This document shows positions 1 to 7,882 of a stretch of 64,000 nucleotides of DNA, piece by piece. A program made the translations under genes and the position numbers. The first letter of the stretch is position 1. Each line of letters opens with the position of its first letter. This stretch comes from an uncultured Clostridia bacterium (GTDB taxonomy: Bacteria; Bacillota; Clostridia; TANB77; CAG-508). The notes beneath the pieces were generated by a model, which saw only the letters and a list, made by a program, of their open reading frames with translations, did no database searches and was not told the origin of the DNA. The DNA lies in NCBI GenBank assembly GCA_944387435.1, contig CALXEW010000002.1, positions 1-64,000 of the forward strand. The letters are read 5' to 3'.

Positions 1-118
1 TTAAATTTAATAACTATTTTAAAACGCAAAAAAGACAGCAACAAAACCTATTTTTTTAGGTCTCATCACTATCTTTTTTATTTATTTTTTCTATTTTTTT
101 ATTTATTAATAACCTACT

Positions 119-140
119 TGTGTGTGTGTGTGTGTGTGTG
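119..140. repeat. (TG)11 dinucleotide microsatellite
   Basis: Eleven perfect TG units on the plus strand. On the minus strand they lie inside a possible 19-codon ORF (173 to 114) that starts ATG after AAGGAG and ends in alternating His-Thr codons. The rest of 1-237 holds no recognisable gene; around 37-64 (minus strand) there is a weak ACCTA/TAGGT hairpin followed by T-rich sequence that could terminate the divIVA operon. Confidence 0.9.
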
Positions 141-237
141 TACAGCCTCAAGGCTTACAAGTGTTGTAATCATATTTATCTTCTCTCCTTGATTTAAAAA
201 TGAGACAGATTAGCCCTGTTCCCATTTGTATCATGTC

Positions 238-696
238 TTATACATTATCTTCTTTGTTAATATCTTTTAATAACTCTAATTGAGAAATTAAAAGAGATTC
301 CATTTTAGCTTTATAGATATCGAATTGTTTTTTTACGTCTTCTACTTCTTTTGTTTTTGCAATTACTTCATTGTTTAAATCATCTACTTGTTTTTGAGCA
401 TTTGATTTAGCTTCATTAACTATTTGATCTGCTTGTTGCTGAGCAACTTTTTTAATATCTTCTGCTGTTGTTTGTGCCATTACCAAAGTATTATTCAGTG
501 TTGATTCAATGCTTTTATAATGTTCTAAACTTTTAGTCAATTCTTCTAGTTTTGATTTCAATTCTGAATTTTCTTTATAATTCTTTGAGTAATCAGCCGT
601 TAATTCATCTAAAAAGTCGTCAACTTCTTCTACACTATATCCATTCATCATTTGTTTTGAAAATCTTTTATTCTCTATATCTAATGGTGTAATCAT
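238..696 (-). CDS. divIVA: DivIVA-family cell division/polarity protein
   Basis: DivIVA proteins bind curved membrane at the septum and poles and recruit division or cell-wall proteins. The 152-residue product starts with the family signature ITPLDIENKRF followed by GYSVEEVDDFLDEL (about residues 3-31), the N-terminal lipid-binding domain. A long Lys/Glu/Gln-rich coiled coil runs from about residue 35 to 140. ATG at 696 follows a good AGGAGG. It is the last gene of the operon mutL - membrane protein - miaA - HlyD-like - sepF - divIVA, and lies 24 bp after sepF, the usual Firmicutes sepF/divIVA neighbourhood. The length is normal. Confidence 0.93.
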   Translation of the reverse strand: MITPLDIENKRFSKQMMNGYSVEEVDDFLDELTADYSKNYKENSELKSKLEELTKSLEHYKSIESTLNNTLVMAQTTAEDIKKVAQQQADQIVNEAKSNAQKQVDDLNNEVIAKTKEVEDVKKQFDIYKAKMESLLISQLELLKDINKEDNV

Positions 697-720
697 TGTT
701 TTCCTCCTTATGGATATCTA

Positions 721-1215
721 TTAATTAATCCCATTATTTTTAAGCCATGAAACTGATAGCTTGTTCTTCATTTCCTCTCTTGCCATTTCATTTGTAATTT
801 CATAGTTTGATGGTGCAACTAAGAATATTGAATTAGATACTTTTTGAATATATCCATCTAAAGCATATACTCCACCACTAATAAAGTCAACAATTCTTCT
901 TGCTACATCTTTGTTAACATATTCTAAATTAACAATTACAGATTTTCTCTCTTTTAAGAAAGAACAAATTTCATCTGATTGTTCAAAAGATGTTGGTTGT
1001 GATATTACCATTTTTATAGCATTAGCATTTGTTTGTTGTTGTGGCATACTTACAACTTTACTATCTCTATTTTTTCTTCCAAATAGTCCTCTTCCTTCTT
1101 GCTCTTCTTCCTCTTCGTCTTCGTATTCATATACGTCTTCGTTATCATATTCTTCTTCCTCAGCTCTATCCATTCCGAATAAATCCCATACTTTGTTCAT
1201 CAATGCTCCTGACAT
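721..1215 (-). CDS. sepF: SepF, FtsZ-associated division protein
   Basis: SepF polymerises at the division site and tethers FtsZ to the membrane. The 164-residue product has an N-terminal amphipathic membrane-binding segment (MNKVWDLFGM, residues 6-15), a very acidic linker (about 18-40) and the SepF core (about 66-155) with the SFEQSDEIC and VIVNLEYV strands and the RRIVDFISGGVYAL helix. There are two plausible starts: ATG at 1215 after AGGAGG with 7-nt spacing, and an in-frame ATG five codons later with its own AGGAG. The second gives the more usual SepF N-terminus, directly at the amphipathic helix. It sits between the HlyD-like gene and divIVA. Confidence 0.95.
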   Translation of the reverse strand: MSGALMNKVWDLFGMDRAEEEEYDNEDVYEYEDEEEEEQEGRGLFGRKNRDSKVVSMPQQQTNANAIKMVISQPTSFEQSDEICSFLKERKSVIVNLEYVNKDVARRIVDFISGGVYALDGYIQKVSNSIFLVAPSNYEITNEMAREEMKNKLSVSWLKNNGIN

Positions 1216-1350
1216 AAAAAAACCTCCTAAAATTACTTCCTTTGTTTATATTTGTATTTACGTCTTTAAGTATCTACTTTTTTTGTCATATTGTCAATAT
1301 TTTTTACAAATGTTATTAAATTTTAATATTCTTGTAATATTTTTGTAATA

Positions 1351-2610
1351 TTATTCTGCTTTACTTAAATCTGGATTAATTAACACCTCATCATAAAGCG
1401 AAATACGCTTATAATTCACAATTTCTTCTTCTGATAATCCTAGCTCCTTTAATTCTTCTGTAGTATATGAATCTATAATTGAATAATTATCTCCTTGTCT
1501 TTCTACCTTTACTAATATTTTACTTAAATACCCTGCTCTATTTCTTACTACATAATTCAAATCATTTTCGTTTACAATCGCCTGATTAGGAACTTTTAAT
1601 CCTGTTTCATTCCACCAAATTAAGTCAAATGTTATTTTTCTATAATTTATTAACTCTTCTATTTGTTCTGTTAATTTAAGAATTAATATTATATCTCCAT
1701 CGTCTTCTTTTATTATATTAGTAATTTCTGCATCCACTTCCACATTATTCGAAAGTCTTACTTCCACATCATCTCCTACCTCAGCTTGTTTTGCTTCCTC
1801 TGACGATGTAATAGTTGCTATATAGCAATAAAAGTTATCTATTACTTTACCAGCTTCGCTATTTGTAGCAACAATTTTTCCTGTACTTAAATTCAAACTT
1901 TCTAAATATTCTTTACTTAAACTACTAAAATTATCTGGTGTTAAAACTTCTTCTAACCCATCAACTCTATAAGATACTATTCCACTCATAGGTGCTTTCA
2001 CATATTCAGCACCAGAATTCAGTTCACTTTCATATTGTTTTCTTTCATCTATTAGTTGCCTTAAATACGATCCTTGTGGACTAGCCTCACCTGCTGTTCT
2101 TGCTTTTCTAGTTACTAAGTTATCAATTTCTTTCTTTTCTTCTTCTAATTGGGACATATCTGTTATTTTATTAATATTTTCTATTTGCTTATCTATTTGG
2201 TCTTCCAATAATTTCATATCTGACCCATTAGATAATGCTGTACTCTCTGCCATTGCATCTTGTATTTTTGTATCTAATTCAGCTATTTTACTTTTTAGAC
2301 TTTCCTCATTAGTACTATAATATCTAAATATGTTTTCATTAACAGCAGCTCTTTCTCCCTCCGTGATTATTTGTTCCATTCCATTTTTATAATTTTCTCC
2401 TCTTACTACTGTTTCATCTCTTATTACATATCCAACATCAGTTTCTTCTTTATATAAGTTTCCTTCTTCAATTGTAAATATATTAGTTGGCTGTTTTATT
2501 AATAAATATATTACATATATTAGATAGCTAGCTAAAATTAGAAGAATTATTGAAATTGCAATAACTTTTTTATTATTTATTTTCTTCTTTTTTTTCGCTT
2601 GTTTTTCCAA
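1351..2610 (-). CDS. HlyD-like membrane-anchored adaptor protein
   Basis: The 419-residue protein has a Lys-rich cytoplasmic N-terminus, one membrane helix (about residues 15-38) and a long extracellular part. The extracellular part carries a coiled-coil region (about 105-195) and a beta-rich lipoyl/barrel-like segment starting near YVKAPMSGIVSYRVDG (about 203-218). This is the architecture of HlyD/RND periplasmic adaptor proteins as found in Firmicutes next to sepF. No transporter partner is adjacent, so export is not shown. A role at the cell wall or septum is an inference from its position between miaA and sepF. It starts ATG, 2 bp after the miaA stop. Confidence 0.75.
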   Translation of the reverse strand: MEKQAKKKKKINNKKVIAISIILLILASYLIYVIYLLIKQPTNIFTIEEGNLYKEETDVGYVIRDETVVRGENYKNGMEQIITEGERAAVNENIFRYYSTNEESLKSKIAELDTKIQDAMAESTALSNGSDMKLLEDQIDKQIENINKITDMSQLEEEKKEIDNLVTRKARTAGEASPQGSYLRQLIDERKQYESELNSGAEYVKAPMSGIVSYRVDGLEEVLTPDNFSSLSKEYLESLNLSTGKIVATNSEAGKVIDNFYCYIATITSSEEAKQAEVGDDVEVRLSNNVEVDAEITNIIKEDDGDIILILKLTEQIEELINYRKITFDLIWWNETGLKVPNQAIVNENDLNYVVRNRAGYLSKILVKVERQGDNYSIIDSYTTEELKELGLSEEEIVNYKRISLYDEVLINPDLSKAE

Positions 2611-2612
2611 AA

Positions 2613-3526
2613 TTAACCCTCCAAAATAATCTCAATATTATTTTGTATTGTATCTTCTGCATTAAGCCAAATTGTCTCTTTATTTTTTCTAAACCATGTC
2701 AACTGTCTTTTAGCATATCTTCTAGTTTCTTGTTTTATTTTCTCAATCATTTCTTCTTTTGTCAATCTTTTTTCTATATAATCCACAACTTCTTTATATC
2801 CAAGCCCTTGCATCGCTGTAGGAAATCTATTATATTTTCTATAAATATTTTCAACCTCTTGTATTAACCCACTTTCTATCATAATGTCTACTCTTCTATT
2901 TATTCTATCATACAACTTTTCTCTATCCATATTTAATGCAAATACTTTGTAATCAAACTCTGGTTCATTTTTTCTTGACTCTTTTTCTTGTTCTGTTTTA
3001 TTTTTTCCTGTTGCATGATATATCTCTAATATTCTTAATATTCTTTTTTTATCATTTGGACTTATCTTCTTTATCGCTTCTTCATCTATCTCTTTTGCTT
3101 TTTCATATAACGCATTTAAGCCTTGTTCTTCTACTTCTTGTTCCAATTCTTCTCTATATTTTTCATCAAACTTATTTTTAGGATAATCTATTTCATAAAT
3201 CAAACTATCCACATAAAGCCCAGTACCTCCAACTACTATCGGTACTTTTCCTTTGCTTATAATTTCTTTTATTGCTTTCTTTGCTTCTTTTTTATAATCT
3301 GCAACACTATATCTTTCATCTGGTGAAATTATATCTATCATATAATGCTTTATTCCTTGCATTTCTTCTTTTGTAGGTTTTGCAGTACCAATATTCATTT
3401 CTTTATATATCTGCATAGAATCACAAGATATAATTTCACCATTTATTTTCTTAGCAAGTTCTATTGATAATGCTGTCTTTCCTGATGCTGTTGGGCCACA
3501 TATTACTATTACTTTTTCTTTTTCCA
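2613..3526 (-). CDS. miaA: tRNA dimethylallyltransferase
   Basis: MiaA transfers a dimethylallyl group to A37 of tRNAs that read UNN codons. The P-loop GPTASGKTALS, the ISCDSMQIYKEMNIGTAKPT block, the VVGGTGLYVDSL block and the tRNA-binding TAMQGLGYKEV and RRYAKRQLTWFRK motifs are all present. An upstream in-frame GTG at 3536 has only 2 nt to AGGAAG; the ATG at 3526 has about 11 nt, so I place the start there, giving 304 residues, normal for MiaA. It follows the small membrane protein in the mutL operon; mutL-miaA is a widespread neighbourhood. Confidence 0.96.
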
Positions 3527-3548
3527 TTATTTTCACATCTTCCTAGTC

Positions 3549-3977
3549 TTAATTCATATTTGATTCATATATTCTTAATATTCCCTCTTGAATATCTGCC
3601 ATATATCCACATTCTAAGATTAAGCATATTAAAAACACTATACAAATTATTATCATTCTTACTCTAAAAACATTGTCTCCAATTTCTCCATTATATTTCT
3701 TCTTTATATTTTTAGCAACTATTGGCAATACTAATGAATTTAAACCTGTGAACAATAACACTATTACTTGACTTACATTCTTTTCTACATCACTATTTTC
3801 ATAATTTATTTTACTCTTAGATATAGAAAATACTATTTGCGTTATTAAAAAAACAACTATAAGTCCAACAAGTATTATAAAGAACTTCTTAGTTTTCTCT
3901 TCGTCCTCTAAACTATTCCAAGTCCAAGCAATTACTAGTAAATATACAATTATTATCCCTATTGTAATAAACGTCAT
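3549..3977 (-). CDS. Small multi-pass membrane protein, function unknown
   Basis: About 142 residues when started at ATG 3977, which has GGAG ten bases upstream; an extension to a TTG at 4007 would overlap the end of mutL. Four hydrophobic segments are visible: near residues 2-18, about 31-50, about 66-87 and about 102-121. The loops are short and Lys-rich. I do not recognise a family. It sits between mutL and miaA with tight spacing, so it is probably co-transcribed, but nothing in the sequence links it to mismatch repair or tRNA modification. Confidence 0.7.
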   Translation of the reverse strand: MTFITIGIIIVYLLVIAWTWNSLEDEEKTKKFFIILVGLIVVFLITQIVFSISKSKINYENSDVEKNVSQVIVLLFTGLNSLVLPIVAKNIKKKYNGEIGDNVFRVRMIIICIVFLICLILECGYMADIQEGILRIYESNMN

Positions 3978-3993
3978 TTCTCTTTTTCTCCTT

Positions 3994-6348
3994 CTATTTT
4001 CTCGCAAATTTTCTTTCTATATCATATTTAGTCATTTTTATAACTGTAGGCCTTCCATGTGGACATGTAAATGGATTTGGAAGTTTTAACAACTCATCCA
4101 TTAATCTTTCTACTTCTTCTTGTGTTAAAGCCATATTAGCTTTCACAGCTGCTTTACATGCTACTGTTGCTATGAATTTTTCTTCCTTTTCTTGTTTTGC
4201 TGTTCTTGCTACTGTATTTATTTCATCAAGTGTCTCTAAGAATAATTCCTTTGTATCTAAGTCAATGCATACTGTAGGTACTCCTGTTAGTTTTATTGTA
4301 TTTTCTCCAAATTCCTCTAATGTAAAACCTGCTTGTTCAAACATTTCCATATTTTCTTTTGCTATATCCATTTCTTTATGTGTCAATGTTATAACATCTG
4401 GCAATAATAGTAATTGTGAATCTTTTGTTCTATCACTATAATAGTTCTTCTTTACCTTTTCATACATTATTCTTTCATGAGCTGCATGTTGGTCTAGTAT
4501 GTACATTTCTTGTCCTATTTCAAGTATTATATAAGTTTTAAATATAATTCCTATAAACTTATATGTAGGTTTTTGAAACTTCTCGTCTGTATCAAACATA
4601 GATATATTGTTTTTTACAATATCTATTGCATTATCTTTTTCCTTTTTTTCTTCTACATCAGCAATAGGTGACCTTCCAAATAGTTTTCTATACATTTCGT
4701 CAAAATCTTCTGAAACCACTTGTGGATTATTGTTTAATTTTTCCATCTTTTGTTTTATTTCACCAAATTCTTCTTTTATTTCTTTGTTGTCTATATTTTC
4801 AATTGCATCATTTATTTTATCCATTTTTTCCTTTTGTTCTTCGCTAACTTCTGCTTTTTCTTCTGCCTGTGATTCTTGTTTTATTTCTTCTACTTTTTCT
4901 TCTGGTTTGCTTTCTGTATTATTAATATTATCATTTATTTCTAATTTATAATTTTCACTTACATCTTGTAGCTTATCTACTTTACTTTCATTTAATTCAT
5001 TTTCTATTTTTGCTCTCATTTTCTTTAGTTGTTCTAACACATCTGTTGTATCTATTGGAGTACCTATTATTTCAGTTTTGCTTTTCTCTTTTCTATTTTC
5101 TAATTTATATTCTACTTCATTTTGTTTTTTCTCATTATAAACATCTTCTAATATGTTTGTTTTAATTTTACTTTCTTCATCAGTATATTTTTCTATTTGC
5201 TTTTCATTTTGCTTTCTAAATCCAAATAGTCCTTGATTGTTGTTATCCTTTTTAGACTCTCTTAGATTTCTTAATCTTTCTTCAAAACTTGCAGATGTTC
5301 TATCTATTCTTTTATCTGTGCTTTCATCTCTTAAATTCTTTTCCGAATCTGCTACTAATTCGCTTTTTAATAAAGTTTCTTTTATAGCATGATATATTGC
5401 TTGAAATACTTTATTCTCCTCTTGAAATCTTACTTCTAATTTCGCTGGGTGAACATTTACATCTACTTTAGATGGATTCATATCTAGATTAAGTACAGCA
5501 AAGCCAAATTTTCCAATTGGAATTAATCCTTTATATGCCTGTTCTGTTGCTGCTGTTAAAGTTTTGTCTTTTATATATCTTTTATTTACAAAAAACAGTT
5601 GATGAGAACGATTTGACCTTGCTATTTCTGGTTTTCCAATCACACCAGATACTGTTATATCTTCATATTGATAGTTCACATCTAATATGCCATTTGCAAC
5701 ATCTTTTCCATATATACTATATACTACATCTTTTAGTATTCCACTTCCATTTGTTTGAATTACTGTTTTTCCTGTATTTATCAATTTTATTGCTACTTGC
5801 GGATTTACCAGTGCTATTCTTGTTATTGCATCTTCAATATAACCTGATTCTGTATAATCTTTCTTTAGGAATTTATATCTTACTGGAGTATTAAAAAATA
5901 AATTTCTTACTGTTATTGTTGTACCTGTTCTACAACCTGTTTCTTCTTTTTTTAATATGTCTCCTGCCTCTACTACTACTTTATATCCTATTTCTTGCTC
6001 GGATGTTTTTGATACTAATTCTACATTTGCAACAGCCGCTATACTTGCTAATGCCTCCCCTCTAAATCCCATAGAAGTTACTGTATTTAAATCTTCAGCT
6101 GACCTAATTTTACTTGTTGCATGTCTTTCAAAAGCAATCTCCAAATCATCCGCTGCTATTCCTTTTCCGTTATCACTTATTTTTATAAATGATATTCCTC
6201 CATTTTTTATTTCTACTGTTATGTTAGTTGCTCCTGCATCGATTGAGTTTTCTACCATTTCTTTTACTACTGATGCTGGTCTTTCTATTACTTCGCCTGC
6301 TGCGATTTTATTTATTGTTAACTCGTCTAACAATACTATATTTCCCAT
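3994..6348 (-). CDS. mutL: DNA mismatch repair protein MutL (endonuclease type)
   Basis: MutL couples mismatch recognition by MutS to strand nicking. The N-terminal GHKL ATPase is intact: VENSIDAGATNI, ISDNGKGI and GFRGEALASI lie in the first 100 residues. The C-terminal domain has the metal-binding endonuclease motif DQHAAHERIMYE and the CPHGRPT motif, so this is a nicking MutL as in methyl-independent systems. At 784 residues it is long for the family; the excess is a low-complexity Lys/Glu/Asn linker from about residue 335 to 590. MutS is not in the window. It begins at ATG 6348 after CGGAGG and heads the operon running to divIVA. Confidence 0.96.
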   Translation of the reverse strand: MGNIVLLDELTINKIAAGEVIERPASVVKEMVENSIDAGATNITVEIKNGGISFIKISDNGKGIAADDLEIAFERHATSKIRSAEDLNTVTSMGFRGEALASIAAVANVELVSKTSEQEIGYKVVVEAGDILKKEETGCRTGTTITVRNLFFNTPVRYKFLKKDYTESGYIEDAITRIALVNPQVAIKLINTGKTVIQTNGSGILKDVVYSIYGKDVANGILDVNYQYEDITVSGVIGKPEIARSNRSHQLFFVNKRYIKDKTLTAATEQAYKGLIPIGKFGFAVLNLDMNPSKVDVNVHPAKLEVRFQEENKVFQAIYHAIKETLLKSELVADSEKNLRDESTDKRIDRTSASFEERLRNLRESKKDNNNQGLFGFRKQNEKQIEKYTDEESKIKTNILEDVYNEKKQNEVEYKLENRKEKSKTEIIGTPIDTTDVLEQLKKMRAKIENELNESKVDKLQDVSENYKLEINDNINNTESKPEEKVEEIKQESQAEEKAEVSEEQKEKMDKINDAIENIDNKEIKEEFGEIKQKMEKLNNNPQVVSEDFDEMYRKLFGRSPIADVEEKKEKDNAIDIVKNNISMFDTDEKFQKPTYKFIGIIFKTYIILEIGQEMYILDQHAAHERIMYEKVKKNYYSDRTKDSQLLLLPDVITLTHKEMDIAKENMEMFEQAGFTLEEFGENTIKLTGVPTVCIDLDTKELFLETLDEINTVARTAKQEKEEKFIATVACKAAVKANMALTQEEVERLMDELLKLPNPFTCPHGRPTVIKMTKYDIERKFARK

Positions 6349-6469
6349 TTTAATCCTCCGTTTTTATCCTATAAACCTTTGGCATTTATTTTATCATAAC
6401 GTTTTTTAAAAATCTATACCAAAACACCAATTAAATAAAATTTATTTATTTTTCACATTTTGAACATAT

Positions 6470-6502
6470 AGAACAAGACCCCTATATAAGAGGTCTTGTT
6501 CT
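6470..6502 (-). terminator. Hairpin after the 181-aa cassette gene
   Basis: A perfect 11-bp stem (AGAACAAGACC / GGTCTTGTTCT) with an 11-nt loop begins 12 bp after the stop of the 6514-7059 gene. The following T-tract is weak on the minus strand, so termination efficiency is uncertain. Confidence 0.6.
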
Positions 6503-6513
6503 AGTGCTTAAAA

Positions 6514-7059
6514 CTATGCAAAAGCAACGACATCAACATTCATAAAAACTACAATTGGTCGAATGTTATCAGCATAGTATTCTACGTATCCGTCAGGGTC
6601 AAACAAAGTACAAGCTCTAACTTCTCCATTACCAACTCGGTACAAACCATATTCTCTCTCGCAACGAGAAGAAAGCCAATATTTCATGTCATCTTCCTTG
6701 TGAGCGAGCCACTCGAAATCGGACTTTGCAATACTTCTAGAAGAGCATACTTCTCTAAACGAGAAAAGTTCGTCGCATATCATGTTCAGCAAACGAGGTC
6801 CATAGTTATAACCGTGCCATCCTTGAAGTATTAGCTTCTTACTACTTGTTTCCAAACAAAATGCTGGATGTCCAAGTTTTTTTGTGAGCTCCTTTTGAAG
6901 CATTCCGACAATTCTATTGGGAAATACATCACTCGTAAATACCTGTTCTTCCTTCCATCCACTTTGGCTACTTGGAATCTTGCAAATCCTTCCTCCCGGG
7001 TTTGGAACTTCGATTTCTTGCTCAAGTTCATCCAGAGCAAGACTTCTCTTTGCACTCAT
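6514..7059 (-). CDS. Hypothetical protein, foreign codon usage, DUF6273-like C-terminus
   Basis: This 181-residue protein is not securely recognised. The C-terminal part (about 126-178) has the pattern W-L-S-S-R, then GLYRVGNGEVR, then an ending with R-P-I-V-V-F. This resembles the DUF6273-type domain seen at the ends of many Firmicutes proteins (WLRSP ... GVRPV). No signal peptide or membrane helix is visible. Base composition and codon choice differ sharply from its neighbours: more G+C, with CGT and CGA arginine codons. It has its own consensus promoter, a leader hairpin and a downstream hairpin, so it is a monocistronic unit between mutL and secF. It contains no in-frame CGG. Confidence 0.75.
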   Translation of the reverse strand: MSAKRSLALDELEQEIEVPNPGGRICKIPSSQSGWKEEQVFTSDVFPNRIVGMLQKELTKKLGHPAFCLETSSKKLILQGWHGYNYGPRLLNMICDELFSFREVCSSRSIAKSDFEWLAHKEDDMKYWLSSRCEREYGLYRVGNGEVRACTLFDPDGYVEYYADNIRPIVVFMNVDVVAFA

Positions 7060-7090
7060 TCTTCCCCTTTCTAGATTACTTCCTACATTA

Positions 7091-7107
7091 GCAACTTTTT
7101 AAGTTGC
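7091..7107 (-). promoter_or_regulatory. 5' leader hairpin of the 181-aa cassette gene
   Basis: GCAACTT and AAGTTGC form a perfect 7-bp stem with a 3-nt loop. It lies just downstream of the predicted transcription start and well before the ribosome binding site. It may stabilise the mRNA 5' end or bind a regulator; neither is shown. Confidence 0.5.
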
Positions 7108-7116
7108 ATACTTTTT

Positions 7117-7145
7117 ATTATAACTGATTTTGTATTTTTTTGCAA
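7117..7145 (-). promoter_or_regulatory. Sigma-A type promoter for the 181-aa cassette gene
   Basis: TTGCAA (7145-7140), a 17-bp spacer and TATAAT (7122-7117) on the minus strand. This near-consensus promoter serves the gene starting at 7059. Confidence 0.8.
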
Positions 7146-7167
7146 GAAAAAACAGGTATTTTTGAAG

Positions 7168-7200
7168 TGAACCCAAAAAGTGTCCAACTTTTTGGGTTCA
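7168..7200 (-). terminator. Strong hairpin after secF
   Basis: A perfect 14-bp stem (TGAACCCAAAAAGT / ACTTTTTGGGTTCA) with a 5-nt loop sits 8 bp after the secF stop. It is enclosed by a second perfect 13-bp inverted repeat (7146-7158 with 7213-7225). Most likely it terminates the secDF transcript. Confidence 0.7.
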
Positions 7201-7207
7201 GTACATT

Positions 7208-7882
7208 TTATTTACCTGTTTTTTCTTCTTTTCTATTTGCAACTTGTTTTTCAAAATAGGATGTAAGTCCAACTAATGTTAATAAATATACTGTAATTAC
7301 TAGTGGAATTGTTATAAATCCAATTGGTATTCTTGTAATTGCCATAACACTAAGTAATGTGACTTGTGCTACAACTAATATAATTATTGTTTTTAATAAA
7401 GTCTTAACTACGCCTAATTTCCTATATCTAATAGCCATATAAACAAGTATTATTAAAGTTGCAATAGCAAATGGTGTTATATATGGTTTTATAATATCTC
7501 TTCCTCTTGTATTTGGTACACTTTCTACTTCTACACTATCTGCTGATAATTCTGTTCCATACTTTTCATTTGCTTTGTCAATTATACTTTGTTTTTGCTC
7601 ATCTGTTATATCTTTTGCCGTTATACTTACTGTATCTTCATATACTTCTACTTTTTGAATTATTACTTGTTCTCCTGGCATTACTTCGTTTGTTATTTGT
7701 TTAATATCTGAAATATTAAAGTCTGTTTCTAAATATAATTCTATTCTTTTACTATCTTGGTATCTCAAATCAAAATTAAGCCCAACTGTCAATGTAACAA
7801 TTATTCCTACAATTATTACCAACGCAATTATTCCTATTACTATTTTTGATTTTTTAGTCATTTTTTGTTTGTTTGTTTCCAT
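7208..7882 (-). CDS. secF: Protein translocase accessory subunit SecF (short form)
   Basis: SecF works with SecD to use the membrane potential to pull secreted proteins out of the SecYEG channel. The 224-residue protein has one N-terminal helix (about 12-34), the LNFDLRYQDSKRIELYLE segment typical of the SecF start, a small extracellular domain and three further helices (about 130-150, 160-182, 186-208). SecF normally has about 300 residues and six helices, so the last two are missing. The tail ends cleanly in a hydrophilic ANRKEEKTGK and no lost frame follows the stop, so this looks like a natural short form. It overlaps the secD end by 29 bp. Confidence 0.85.
   Translation of the reverse strand: METNKQKMTKKSKIVIGIIALVIIVGIIVTLTVGLNFDLRYQDSKRIELYLETDFNISDIKQITNEVMPGEQVIIQKVEVYEDTVSITAKDITDEQKQSIIDKANEKYGTELSADSVEVESVPNTRGRDIIKPYITPFAIATLIILVYMAIRYRKLGVVKTLLKTIIILVVAQVTLLSVMAITRIPIGFITIPLVITVYLLTLVGLTSYFEKQVANRKEEKTGK

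Noticed and set aside
5517-5894. Leu/Phe-rich open frames on the plus strand opposite minus-strand genes (here and at many other places)
   Set aside because: They mirror Lys/Glu-rich minus-strand genes, lack ribosome sites and show no family motifs; they are antisense shadows.
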